64,000 bases of DNA, taken from contig MU831842.1 in NCBI GenBank assembly GCA_029204225.1, forward strand, positions 37,191 to 101,190, in the 5' to 3' direction. This document shows, piece after piece, positions 15,341 through 26,913 of this stretch (its first letter is position 1; the number at the start of each line of letters is the position of its first letter). Source of the DNA: Diphasiastrum complanatum. Its lineage: Eukaryota > Streptophyta > Lycopodiopsida > Lycopodiales > Lycopodiaceae. The notes below the pieces were generated by a model that was not told where the DNA came from, searched no databases, and was given only the letters and a program-made list of their open reading frames with translations. The translations under genes were made by a program, and so were the position numbers.

Positions 15341-15632
15341 AGAAAAATCTACTGCACATCCAATATTTCATGTAATCCACTTAAAATTAAGTTGACGTGA
15401 AGGTGATACAGTTGGATCTGATGAGGATTATCCCATTCAGAAGATTTGTCACTTAGTGTACCTTTGGAACCTAAGAAAATACTTAGAACCAAATATAAAC
15501 AATTGAGAAATCGTTCCGTTTGAAAGTGCTTGATTAGTTGGAAGGGTCAGACTGAGGATGATGATTCTTTAGAGAGTTGAAAGCATAAAGAAAAACTTCC
15601 CCAGTTTTTCACTTCTAAGGCAGAAGCAATTC

Positions 15633-15645
15633 AAGGGGAAAAGCA
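15633..15645 (+). other. Polypurine tract, gypsy copy 1
   Basis: AAGGGGAAAAGCA lies directly against the TGTTACGTCC start of the LTR at 15646. It is equivalent to the tract at 37449-37461. Confidence 0.8.
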
Positions 15646-16045
15646 TGTTACGTCCATGTCTTGGATATAGGATTCAACGTAATCCTAGACTTGGATACAC
15701 GACACTCCAGTAAGCGAGATTATTGGTTACGCCTTGTTATTTTGAACTAGGCCAAAATGTGTTAATAATCTTGTGACGGCCAAGAGACATTAGTGAGGTA
15801 GTGCATGGGTTAGGATGGCTATATACATGTGTAGCGTATCAATAGTAAAAAGCACTTTTGGGATATTACTGGCTTACATGGGCACATTCATAGGTGTTGC
15901 TAGGGTCCATATATCCTTCTAGAAATTCTCTCTCCTACCATTCCATTTGCTTTTTTCATTACTAGTTTTCCGTCTCTACACCTGCATCTTATCCCGTGGC
16001 TCGGGGGTGATGCTACTAGAGATTGATTGGTGGCTTCTCCATAGT
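15646..16045 (+). repeat. Gypsy-family LTR, truncated at its 3' end
   Basis: Begins TGTTACGTCCATGTCTTGGATATAGG. It is homologous to 37462-37953 and 61746-62263, including GACTTGGATACACG and the CATGGGTTAGGA segment. The last ~90 bp found in the other copies is missing. Sequence related to the gypsy leader follows immediately. Confidence 0.85.
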
Positions 16046-16049
16046 AATT

Positions 16050-17430
16050 ATGGGTGATTGTCGATTTTAGCCAGTTTATGATAGTTCTTTTAAAGTTTAT
16101 GGTAGATTTGAATTTTCAGAAAGTGTTCCTTCAGATAGGGAGTCATTAGATGTTGATTAATGATTGCATGTCAGAAATTTGCAAGATTTATGATTATAGG
16201 CTATGTTCTAGTCCAAAAATTGCTTGTTTATGTGAATTTTTGACTAGAAATGGGTAGTAAGAGCTATAATCTAGAAAAATCAGAACTTTTAGTGCTTCAA
16301 TGTAATCAAATTATAGTAGAATAGGCCTCATTGCACTTGTATGTGGATTAGGTCCACAAGAACTTGCCAAAAAAGTTGAAAAATGGTCAAAAAACATGGT
16401 TTTTTGATGGTTTTTTTTTTTCCCACTATTTTGGGAGATATTCCTAAACTCCATAGCTAAAACTTTTCATGCACATTTTTAGAGGTGTAATGATGTTGTC
16501 CTAAGGATTTCATGGAGTTTGGTAGAGATTGGACCCATTAAGGGTCTCAAAAAGTCAAAAAAATAGAGTATTTTTGGTGTTTTTTGAGCATGAATAACTC
16601 TTGATAGATGTTTTGAAACCTCTGGATCTTTTTACAAGCTGAAAGGTATGATGAATTGCCTCTGATTTGACCCCTCATGCACCCAATTTGGAGAAAAAAT
16701 TGCTTGTTGAAGGACTCCATAAAAGCAAATTTTGCTTGATATGAGCTTCTGATTGCTTGTTGGACCTGTTAGAAGCTTATGTGCCTCTCTAATGAACCTT
16801 AGAAGAGTGCTTGTAACCTCTAATTGGATGCACGTGGGGTTGGAATAGGACTTTTGGTGATACCTCCTTGGAAAAGTGTGCCCTCCTACTGGTTTTTTGG
16901 TCTGATACAGCTCACATGTGTGAGGTCCAGGTGGTAGGGTGATGTGACAATCATCTTGCTGACCTACTTTCCCTCTATACTATGCTTTTCAATGACCAAT
17001 TTGGTGTGATGTAGCAAAAGTTATGGCCATTGGAAGTTTTGGCAATTTTTAGAGTAAAAGTTGCAAACTTTTCGAATTGTTCTCATGCACTCATCTAGTT
17101 ACATGGATATGCAATGGGCATAGTGGATTACTAGGATATTGTGAAAGATTGCAGAACCATTTTTCCCATACTTTGGTATACCATGCTTGTGAAAATTGGT
17201 TGCATGGTGATTCTAATAGTAATTCTGACATGCAGGCTTGATCTATAGTAGTTTTGAGTGGTTGTATGCATTATACTCTGATGGTTCTATAATAGACCAA
17301 TGTGAATGGCTACTGGATTCTAAGTGATGGAGTTTTACGTAAAAATTTTGTGATGACGTTTTGTGATTGATGTCATGTGCTTTGCATGCCATTTGATCTG
17401 ATTCAGTCGTATAAGCTTCAATAGGGATAC
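16050..17430 (+). mobile_element. Gypsy-family leader (interior 5' part)
   Basis: Collinear with about 62500-63760, which lies downstream of a gypsy 5' LTR and primer-binding site. Shared blocks include TTTATGATT.TAGGCTATGTT, CCAATTTGGTGT..TGTAGC.AAAGTTATG and GATTCTAA.AGT.ATTCTGACATGCA. No coding sequence is recognised. An LTR followed by a leader right after a pol/3'-LTR unit suggests two copies sharing one LTR by recombination, or a tandem arrangement. Confidence 0.72.
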
Positions 17431-17838
17431 TATAATAAATGTACAATTAGTTAGTTACTGTTTTAATAGTGATCGGGACATGACCCACTATTTTCATATC
17501 ACTGGTCCCATAGCCAGCTACTTGGGTTAGCCAAGTTGCCACGCATAGGAAAAATTAGTATGTATAGAGTTGTTTACAATATTTGCTATACTCGGGGGCA
17601 TGTCTCGAGTTTGTCGGTCAAATTTGGCCATATTGGGCCTGACCCTAGTTTTTGGCAAGTGCTAGGCTAGTTTTAGGACACTTGTTAGGAACATGTAGTT
17701 TAAGTTCCCTATATGTGCAATTTTCCTTGTAATATACTTAACTTTTGTTGTGCCATCTTTGAGAGCTTGAGAGGAGTGGCTATGGTGATTGATTGATGTA
17801 GTCTATATACTACACTAGATCCTATCATAATTTTAACT

Positions 17839-17852
17839 TGGTATCAGAGTGG
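17839..17852 (+). other. Primer-binding site of another LTR element
   Basis: TGGTATCAGAGTGG on the plus strand matches the initiator-Met site for ten of its twelve bases. The sequence to its left (about 17440-17838, starting near TGTACAATTAG) would be its 5' LTR. I found no second copy, and the LTR does not end in a clean CA. Confidence 0.6.
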
Positions 17853-18027
17853 CATAGTGTTGTAGGTATGCACGATTTGATGGAGCAACATTTTTCACTA
17901 GGAAAAATGACATGAGAAGTATCTCAGGAGAAATTAAACCGTACAGGGTGTAGGTGGTCCAAATGGTAGAAGCAGCGAAGTTTTTTGATCTAAACTTTGG
18001 GGAAGTGATCAGTGTGGTTGAAGTAAA

Positions 18028-18333
18028 ATGATTCAAGGAGACTTCTTGCAGAATTTAATAAGTTGCAATTTTGACGATTTTCTAGAAAAATTATTGTTTG
18101 AGGTAGAAAAGTCATTGTATGGACATCCGTTATACACAACGAGATTTGCAGAAGAGCTGCAAAGAACAGTGATAGTAGGCCATATCAATTACAAGAATCG
18201 ATTGAATGAAAATCTGAGAAAATTACAGATTTTTCAATTTTCATGGTATATTGACCAATTTCTTATGGAAGTCAGACTTTTTGTAGTCAATGGTGCACCA
18301 ATTCACATGCTATCAATTCCACCAAGTTTCTAG
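18028..18333 (+). CDS. Unrecognised 101-codon ORF
   Basis: An open frame starting MIQGDFLQNLISCNF and ending LSIPPSF. It lies about 175 bp downstream of the primer-binding site at 17839, the position of a gag gene or leader ORF. I recognise no domain. It has no signal peptide or zinc knuckle. It may be a decayed gag remnant or chance. Confidence 0.25.
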   Translation: MIQGDFLQNLISCNFDDFLEKLLFEVEKSLYGHPLYTTRFAEELQRTVIVGHINYKNRLNENLRKLQIFQFSWYIDQFLMEVRLFVVNGAPIHMLSIPPSF

Positions 18334-18480
18334 TATAAGGACGACCTCAAGGAGGTGAGAAGCTACAACAGAAACCTTAGAGAAAGCCTAATAAATGATT
18401 GAGAATATAGCCTTCTTTCACAACTTGGATTTCAGTAGGAAAAATATCGTATCTTTTGTGAAAAAATCAGATCACAAAGA

Positions 18481-18836
18481 CCTAATTATGCCCCTTGACC
18501 TTTGGAGAGCACATGTAACTCAATTAACAATGTAGAAATCATGCATCAACTATATAGAAAATGAAATCTCAATAAGAATTTGTCATAAATACTTAGATAT
18601 GATATTTTACTGTCCCTATCCGTACAACAACCATACAATATCCGTAGTCACACGTGTGAATCCATAAACATAAAAACTAGAATCAAGGGCCCAATGGCAA
18701 TAATTTGCATTTTAAATGTTTATTTTGATTTGTGAGTGATTAAAAAAACTTTGAATGCCAATAGTTTATTGATATAAATATTAACATTAAATTTAGCACC
18801 TAGTTATGCCCCTTGATCTTTGGAGAGCACATGTAA
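18481..18836. repeat. 37-38-bp direct repeat, copies 318 bp apart
   Basis: The phrase around ATGCCCCTTGA.CTTTGGAG appears at 18481-18517 and 18799-18836 with two differences. The copies bracket a 280-bp AT-rich segment. They could be a long target duplication or an internal duplication. The right copy lies at the edge of the AT-rich helicase region. Confidence 0.85.
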
Positions 18837-18899
18837 TAATTTATGTTTGATTTATGTTAATTTAGGTTTAATAATAGATTTTAATATAACATTCAAGTG

Positions 18900-20090
18900 T
18901 CAATTTATTAACAATATAATTTATTTATTTATATGTGACTCTAGACAACATAACATATATTAATCCTAGATTGAAATTCTTTCTTATATTGATAATAGTT
19001 TTTTCAATTATTGTTGGACCTTGATATTTATGTGTTGTTGGATTGAATATGCAAGTATTATTGAAAATGTCGATCTATATTAATGTTTTGTGTCCAATCT
19101 AATTTTAGTAAGTTGAAATCTTGTTAGATTAAAGATTTTGTTATTATTATATTTTTTTTGATTTTATTGATTTTAAGTCATTACTTTATTTTTATTTTTT
19201 TCAAATTTGATATCATTTACAAAAGTTTTAGTACCATTTACTAGCCCTTTTGATATGTTCAGATTTGCCAAAAGCATAACTTTTGCCTATTGCAATATTT
19301 TTAATTTGATGATTATTCGTATCTTTTAACCATACCTATAATTCTTTTATTGATTCAACATTTGTTTTTACATTTATATTTAATAATTTTTTGGGGCAAA
19401 ATAAATTTTTTTGTGTATGTTCATTGTATCTTAGAACATCTTCTTTGTGTGTATATATCATTGTTGTATTTGCATTGTTTTTTTCTATTGCTTCAATCTT
19501 AGTTATATATCTATTTATAAATATTTTATCTAGATCTTCTTGACTCGGTTTTCTAGTTGTAATTATATTTAAAGAATTTGAATACACAATGTCTCAAGGA
19601 ATATGTCAATTGCAAGTGTTTTGTCTTTTTTCAACAAGGTGAATTTGATATATGACATATAAAACAAAGGTTTTCTATTTTATATAAGCTTACGAAAAGC
19701 TAATAATTCTCCTATCAATATTAGTATATAATTTGTCAAAGATTGATGCTATGACATATTTAAATTTGATTTATTTGGTGAATTACAAGTTGTAAAGTTT
19801 GTGATATAATTATTGACCTTTCATCAATTATAATTACGTCTGATTCTAGAACTAGCTTGAACCTAAAGTCAGTTGGAGTTAAATTTTGTATTTATAAGTT
19901 GTTTATCGATATTAAAATAAAAATTATGAACAGCCATCGCATGTTTATGTAATCTTAAAATTGTGCCTCCAAAGTTGCGCTAATTAAAATTTTACGTTCT
20001 ATACAAGCAAATTTATATGTCATATATTTTATCAAGAATGTTTATTCACTTCTCAGCATTTTAGAAATAGTAAAAGTTCTTGTTTCATTT
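18900..20090 (-). pseudogene. Decayed Pif1-type DNA helicase
   Basis: Reading the minus strand across frame changes gives the SF1B (Pif1/RecD) helicase motifs in the correct order. Near 20060 is a degraded Walker A region followed by TFLIKY. Near 19940 is RLHKHAMAVHNF. Near 19825 is a Walker B VIIIDERS. At 19336-19587 an intact 83-codon ORF contains ATTMIYTHKEDVLRYNEH-like text. Near 19255 is VMLLANLNISKGLVNGTK. Near 18930-19060 is LAYSI, then THKYQG and YVMLSRV. Pif1 enzymes unwind DNA 5'-3'. The motifs IIIDE.S and GLVNGT fit cellular, viral or Helentron-type Pif1 better than canonical plant Helitrons, which usually have WDEAPM and GLCNGTR. At least three frameshifts are present and the sequence is very AT-rich. 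Confidence 0.7.
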
Positions 20091-21000
20091 TCTAAAAGTA
20101 TGTTATATATGTTTGTTGGTTCTTCATTTTCAATTGATTTTGCTATATTTGTGTTTGGTTATGTTGGATTTTAATCTTGAGTTGTAGCTTTATTGAAAGT
20201 TTGATCTCTAATGTTTATGTGATTGATTTGAATTTAATTAAATATCTTATTTTTCACCACAATAATCTATGATCGTAAGAACATTAATTTTCGCAAGGTA
20301 CACATAATTATATAGTTTATAATTACAAAAATAACATTTTCTTTAACATTTCTTATTATTATTTTATGTATGTAATTTTGTTTTGCATAATTGTACTTTA
20401 CATTGTTATTAAAAGGTTCAAAAACAAATCATGAGTTAATTTTTAGCGTACCTTCAAAGAGTATCTTTTATTTTGAAATCAAAAAAGTATTTGCCCAATC
20501 TTCATACATTTGTCAAAAAAAAAACAAGGTTATTAATTCATTATTATTGAATTAACTCATGTATGAAAAATTATAATTTGTGATTAAAGAAAATTAATAT
20601 TGTCTATTTTATTTCATTTGTTTTTATTGTAAATTATGTATAGAGCATATATTTTATTAGAATGTTTTTATTTTTTTCAAATGATTTAAAGTAAAATCAA
20701 TAAAGGATTTTGATTTTTTAAAAGAAATGTATTCAATGTTAATACTGATTAATGTTAAACTATAACTTTTTATGAATATGTAATTCTAAGAAGATACCTC
20801 GGTTTTATTTGTCACTTGATTGTATTTGTTTCTTTGAAATTTGATAGAAATTTGCAAAAATAAGTTTATACTTTTTTTTTGAAACATATGTGTTTTTAAA
20901 AGTTAGTTGCTAGTTGTTATTATGTAGTTTTGGCATAAAGCCAGTGACAATTGTCTTCCCAAAAATTTATAAAACAAAGATTATGTCTTTTTCCGCGAAA
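20091..21000. other. AT-rich stretch, nothing recognised
   Basis: Upstream of the helicase relic on its strand. It could hold the rest of the same element, but I could read no HUH-Rep or other replication motif. Composition is strongly A+T with many T runs. Confidence 0.4.
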
Positions 21001-21004
21001 TTGC

Positions 21005-21092
21005 ACATTTTTTATTTTCGTTTTCGTTTTTTATTTTGATTTTGATTTTGATTTTAATTTCAATTTCGATTTCGATTTCGATTTCGATTTTT
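21005..21092. repeat. (GATTTY)n hexanucleotide repeat
   Basis: Successive GATTTT and GATTTC units, preceded by TTTTCG variants. A short tandem array at the end of the AT-rich region. Confidence 0.9.
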
Positions 21093-21921
21093 GAATATGT
21101 TAGTTCTTATATGAAGAGCATGTAAATAATAAAGTAAAACAAAAATTTTATTTTTGAATTATTGTGCCTCTTTATATTGTATAAATATCGGCATATATTT
21201 TGTGAAGAATTGCCAAAAATTGGCAAATCTAGCTTGATCGGAAACCATGTAGAATCATGTAAAATGTACATAAGCGGATCCCACATGTGTGAGGCCATGG
21301 AGCCACGTGGGAATACACACTAGTGTAGGTTAGAACAAGTCTAAAGGGTTGGTCATGTCATTTTGGTGGTGATTCTTAGATTATAGGACCTACACCTAAG
21401 TTTAAGGTGAAAAATTAACCAACTAGTCACCTACTAGACATGACTCTAGGAATTAGGCTAGGGTTGCAAATTAGGGCAAGAGAGCCAAGTTAACTTCCTT
21501 ATTACATGTTGTAAATCCATCTAGCACCACAAAGGAAGTCACTTGTTCTATGTATTCCATCTCTCCATAGTGAGAAGATAGATTATTTTTGGAGCTCATT
21601 GGCAATCTTAGCAACCACATTGAGTATTTTTGAAGATACTCCACACTGTACATTGAGTTTTTGTGATCCAAATGCAACCAGATCAATTTGTACTTGTTTC
21701 TCAATTTGCAGGCCATACTACAGCCTGTCGTATACATGTGCCAAATCAAATTTAGTGATTGATCAATGCTATTGATTGTTCTTGCTTGTTGATTGTCAAA
21801 TTTCCAATCTAGATCAACTTTTTTGTGTCTAGTTTTTTGATAGGTTGTAAAGCAAGCATCCAATCACTCTTGTGGATATTTTTTAGATCCATTTATGGTC
21901 CTAAAGTACAGTACTTTCAGA

Positions 21922-21934
21922 TGATATCAGAGCC
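21922..21934 (+). other. Primer-binding site of a copia element
   Basis: TGATATCAGAGCC follows a CA dinucleotide (21918-21919) by two bases. It is one mismatch from the initiator-Met site. A copia gag begins about 900 bp downstream, so the sequence left of it is a probable 5' LTR. I could not place its left edge. Confidence 0.65.
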
Positions 21935-22854
21935 AAGTACAAGATCATAAGCCATTGATCAAAAGCAAATCCTTTTTTAGCAAGTTTTGGTGCTAGAAAC
22001 TAGTATTGAGAGGGCGAGCTAGAAACTATAATTTGGTGAAGGGATTTGATCCCAAAATTGGTAGGGACCAAAATCCATATTGTCCACATGTGTGGGCACC
22101 TTTGAACCTACATTTAATGCTCAGTGGTAGTTATATCCATAAATTTGGATCCTATTGCATCTTGATGGTGTTTTTTGGTGCTTATCCTAGGAAAAGCTAC
22201 CAAGATCAAGTGCCATTGATTAGATTTGACTTAGTGTCATGGAATCTAATTAATCTAGGCTGATAATAGGTCCTCTTAAAGTGATATACGGTTCTTTTAA
22301 AACCATCAAAAGGTTTGAGTGAGATTTAGTCATCTTTTTGTCCAAAACGATGAAAATTGGTAGGATTTGATAAGTCTTTGATAGCTTCTCATCTAATCTT
22401 TATTTCATCTTTGTGACGGAGTGTAAGAACTATGGCTAGAAATCCATTGAGAGGTCTAGAAGTCAAATTTGAGGTAATCAAGACAAGTGAAACCTTTGTG
22501 AGTTTCTAGGTTCAAATCAAAACCAATTTTCTTGAGCATTGTTTTGTAGAAACCTTCCTAAAAGTTCTTGTGAATCAAGATCAAGGGGATCTTGTCACTT
22601 TTGTCTTTGTGAACATAAGTGAGTTGCTAGTGAGGCAATTTTTGGAAAAGATCTTAGGGAGGGCCAACATGTACATCATAAGTACAAGTCATTAGGGAGA
22701 TGGGAACCATTTGTGGATTCCTTCTTGGATCTAGTGAGAGGTTAAATCTACAAACTACTCAATATGGAAAGTGAGGATGGAGTCACTCTTAGCGCTCCAA
22801 TAACTCTTTGATATTGTCCTAGAAGAAGAGGATGAGCCTCTTTGAGGACAAGAA

Positions 22855-23214
22855 TTGGTTAGATACAAGAAGAAGACAAGATTAGCACTTCATAGCATCA
22901 AAATGAATGTTAGTGATGACTTCTTGAAGGAGGTAGCCTCTTGCACATCGACCAAGGAAGCTTGGGATTCTTTAAAAGCTATATATGAATCCAACAACAT
23001 TTCAATAGTGCTTATGATAAGAATCCAAATCTTACAAAGTATGAGGAGAAGTGATGAAAGTGCACAAGTGTATGCGCTAGGAATCAAGCCTCTCAACAAA
23101 GAATTGGCCTCTATTGGTGAGAAGATCCTTGATAATGAGCTTGTACAATGGCTTAAGATGAGTTCTCCAATGTGGTTCAAATTTTTGCCATCCAAGACAC
23201 TTTCCATCTATTGA
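22855..23214 (+). pseudogene. gag: Ty1/copia gag, N-terminal part
   Basis: Matches the copia gag (UBN2-type) core. LALHSIKMNVSDDFL is followed by TSTKEAWDSLKAIYESN, then a heptad-like run ending KPLNKELASIGEKILDNEL. The true start lies upstream in another frame: EDKNW-like codons at 22843-22857 precede it after a shift. The frame stops at 23214, where the capsid domain would continue to a zinc knuckle. The following 180 bp contain lysine-rich codons like a gag tail but interrupted. Downstream is the GA tract region at 23637. Confidence 0.82.
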
Positions 23215-23634
23215 TAAGCTCCATAGTGTGCTTGTGGCTGAAGAGTGTAGGATGCTCCATGCAAAAGCAAGGAGATGAGAGAGTAAATTTTTAATTCAAG
23301 GGCAAGAAGAAGACCAATGGATCCAAGAAGGATCAAGCAAAGGAAGCCAAGGAGGAAGATCAAGCATCAAGTTCAAGGGCAAAGGACAAGTCAAAGTATT
23401 GTCGCACAATCATTTATAACTGAAGACAACAAAAGAATGACAGCCCTCGACTCATCAAAGTGACTCGACTTGTCAGAGTTGGACGACTTAAAATGTATCA
23501 AAAAATCATGGGTGCGCATAAACATGATGAATCGAAGCATACAGTAGATCGTTGGAAAGCTAATTTTGCAAGGAAAATTCTTGCAGAATTTTTCGGTAAA
23601 CTGAAAAATAAAACCAAAAAAAGAAATGTAGGCC

Positions 23635-24220
<586 letters not shown>

Positions 24221-24229
24221 AACATGACA

Positions 24230-24625
24230 ATGCATGGCCAGATGCGGGCCATATCCTCTATCGGACACGTGTCAATATGGCCGAAAATTTTTTTTGACAC
24301 ATGTCGCACAACATGTGTTGAAACATGCTGATGTGGCATGACAAATGTCGTGCACACACTGGCCGGTGGTGTGTACACCGTCTCCATGTCAAGCACAAAT
24401 TGGTGGACTACAATTTTTTCAAAATTCTGGAAATATATTGGGTAGATTCGACATATCAGGAAAACTTGACTTATGTAACAAATCGGAGAAGTCCAATTTA
24501 TCGAGCCTCCTCACACTCACTTTCTATACTATGCAGCTAACTTGACAATGACATCAACCAGCCACGATCTTCTTCCCGGCAGCACAACGGCTCCACACCT
24601 TTCATCTGCACAAATGTAAATTACA
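24230..24625. other. Unannotated spacer between two copia fragments
   Basis: Not recognised. It contains several ACATGT/ACACGTGTC-type palindromes (24265, 24298, 24312) and no credible ORF. It may be part of an LTR containing the GA tract. Confidence 0.4.
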
Positions 24626-24628
24626 TAT

Positions 24629-24655
24629 GTGTGTGTGTGTGTGTGTGTGTGTGGT
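24629..24655. repeat. (GT)n microsatellite
   Basis: About 13 GT units, directly before the second copia gag fragment. Confidence 0.95.
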
Positions 24656-24671
24656 TCAAATTATGCAAAAA

Positions 24672-25730
24672 AAAGAAGAGAGTGCTCATGTGTTTGTGTT
24701 GAGAGTTAAAACATTAAATGATGAGCTAGCATGTATTGATGATAACATTAAGGAGGTAGAACTTGTTTAAGTTGTTCTTAATGGCTTGTTGGATGATCAT
24801 GATAACCTTGTTCAAAGCTTTGCTATTCAAAGAACCTTGACAAGCATTGTGGATTTGCAACAGATTTTGGTGAATGAGGAGTTTAGGCTTCAAGCAAGAG
24901 GTGGATCTACATCAACATCTCATTATGAAGAGGAGGCCATGTTCATCAAAGGCAAATTCAAGAGAAAAGGTAAAAGCAAATGGTCTAAAGGACAAGATCA
25001 AGGTGAGACTTTTTCTTTTGGTAAAAAGAAATATAGATCCAAGTTAAAATGTTTTTATTGTCACATCAAAGGGCATTTTGCTCATGAATGTTTGAAGAAG
25101 CAAAGAGATGAACGTAGCAAGCAAATCAACTTTACTACTAATGATGAGGATCTAGGTGGTTGTGATTCTCTTTTTATGTGTTCTTCAAGGCCAATATCAA
25201 GTGAAGGTGACAAAGATTCATGGTGGATTGATAGTGGAGCTAGTTCACACATGACTCACAAGGAGTTCTTTACTTCTTTGGTCACTTATGATGGAGCCAA
25301 GAAAGCAATTTACATGGCCAATGGTGGTGAGTGTGCAATTGAAGGTATTGGTTCAATTCCTATTTGTCTTTCTACTAATAGGAAAGCAAGACTTGATGGT
25401 GTTCTTTACATCTCTTCACTTTCAAAGAATTTTCTAAGTGTTGGTCGAATGATAGAGAAAAGATACATGATAAAGTTTGGTGGTGATGCTTGTTTCATTA
25501 CAAAGGAAGAAATCTTGGTTGCTAGGGGCAATAGACAAGGTAGACTTTTCAAGCTTGATGCTTTTGTTATGGCTAACAAAAAGGATGGAATGAAAAAGGA
25601 GATTGGTCTCAACTTTCCAAAGTTCCCTTTTAGCACCAATAAGACTGGTGGATTTTATGCAAAGCCTAACAAGCTTCCTTATTATAGAGCTAGGATAAGA
25701 TCTAATGTGCTTCTTAGATGTTCATCTTTG
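24672..25730 (+). pseudogene. gag-pol: Ty1/copia gag C-terminus, zinc knuckle and protease
   Basis: From about 24672 one frame reads the second half of a copia capsid domain, with one stop (TAA at 24768) before LNGLLDDHDNL. The next stop is at 25733. It contains a lysine-rich region and a CCHC zinc knuckle (C-x2-C-x4-H-x4-C, CFYCHIKGHFAHEC) at 25050-25091. Next come the aspartic protease active site WWIDSGASSHMT at about 25221-25256, then GVLYISSLSKNFLSVGR and the start of a pre-integrase region (ARGNRQGRLFKLDA). It overlaps the domain content of 22855-23214, so these are two different copies. No integrase core follows. The 310 codons after 24770 are uninterrupted, so this piece is comparatively young. 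Confidence 0.88.
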
Positions 25731-26390
25731 TGCTAACTTGGCTAGCTACGAGGATAACGATGGTTCTTCAATGGTTCTTCATGGAAAGTGCAAGCATGCA
25801 AAAGGTAAGGAAAGAGATAACTTCATCAATGGAGGTGATGAAGGTTCTTCCTTGAAAAAGGTTGTTGCTAATGATTTCTTTGATCATATGAAAAAAAATG
25901 TTGCTAGGTGCATGCATGAAGGAGGTGGTTCTTCTACATTCTTTTGTTATGATTCCAAGAAATTCATTTGTGCAACAAGTGGAGTCACATTCAAAACGAG
26001 AGTAGATCAAATGGTTCTATCATGAGACTTGGTGAGGGAGATTGTCACAAGTCAAGAAGAAGAGAAGTACGTGAAGTATTCAAAGTAGGATGTACTTTGA
26101 ATGATATCATTGTGAATGATAGTGATGAAGAATCATTATCATATTATTCATTACCTAAATAATTGAATTTAAGTTCTTGTTTGAAAAAAGAGAGTACTTC
26201 AATCATTCTTATGTTGAGAATACTAATGATTTTTTTCATGGCTTCTAATGTTTTTGAGGTTTCTACTTCTTACGATGCAATCATTAAAGGGGAGTCTTGT
26301 GAAGGAAAGGGCAATGAAAGATTGGGAAGGTCCAAGGCATGGATCTCACATCTCTTCATCAACTCAAATATTTCTATGATTATGATTGAT
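25731..26390 (+). other. Unrecognised ORFs between protease and LTR
   Basis: Three short plus-strand frames (25705-26025, 25968-26162, 26163-26414) fill the place where copia integrase would be expected. They show none of its HHCC or DD(35)E motifs. Composition is Asp/Glu/Lys/Ser-rich, similar to the ORF at 26914. They may be pieces of one larger frame broken by indels. Confidence 0.3.
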
Positions 26391-26904
26391 TGTGAGAGAT
26401 TTCAACAAGTTTAGTCATATTTTGGTAAATTGCCAATTGAGGCCAAAACTCATTTTAGAGATAAATTTTTTGAAGATATACTAGTTTAAAATACATTCAA
26501 TAAACACTTTTTGAAAGTGTGAGAAATTTGGTAGTCAAATTTGAGAGAGATTCAAATTTGAACTTTGGGTACATTGAATCTAGTCCCAAAATAGTAGGGT
26601 TTTTCATATTGGAGAGAAAGCCAAGTGGCAAAGTAGGGTTTGGACCTGGTATATATTGTTGTAACTCATGGAGAAAGGGATAATCTCTCTTCTCTCTCTC
26701 ATTTTATCATTATAATGATAATTGTACGGAAAACAACTATATTTTATGTTTTGGTTCATGTTTGATCAGTATCTCTTAGAGTTTGCATCTCATTTTGTAT
26801 GTAGATGCTGATTTTTCTACATTGGCAGGATTGTTGGTTTGCTCTTTTTGTAACCAAGACCAGGGACATGGATTTGGATCTTGAATGATCTGAAATCCTT
26901 CACA
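26391..26904 (+). repeat. Copia LTR (514 bp), family X
   Basis: Starts TGTGAGAGATTTCAAC and ends TGAAATCCTTCACA. It is homologous to 34397-35034 and to the minus-strand copy at about 36670-37200, including CTTTTTGAAAGTGTG..AAA and GCATCTCATTTTGT.TGTAGATGCTGATTTTTCTACATTGG. TGATCACT follows, which is a poor primer-binding site. TGAT occurs on both sides (26387-26390 and 26905-26908), so a solo LTR with a short or decayed target duplication is also possible. Confidence 0.8.
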
Positions 26905-26913
26905 TGATCACTC

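Noticed and set aside
18900-20090. Canonical plant Helitron
   Set aside because: Helicase motifs do not match the usual WDEAPM/GLCNGTR forms, and I could find neither Rep motifs nor a 3' hairpin-CTRR end. Left as Pif1-type of unknown origin.
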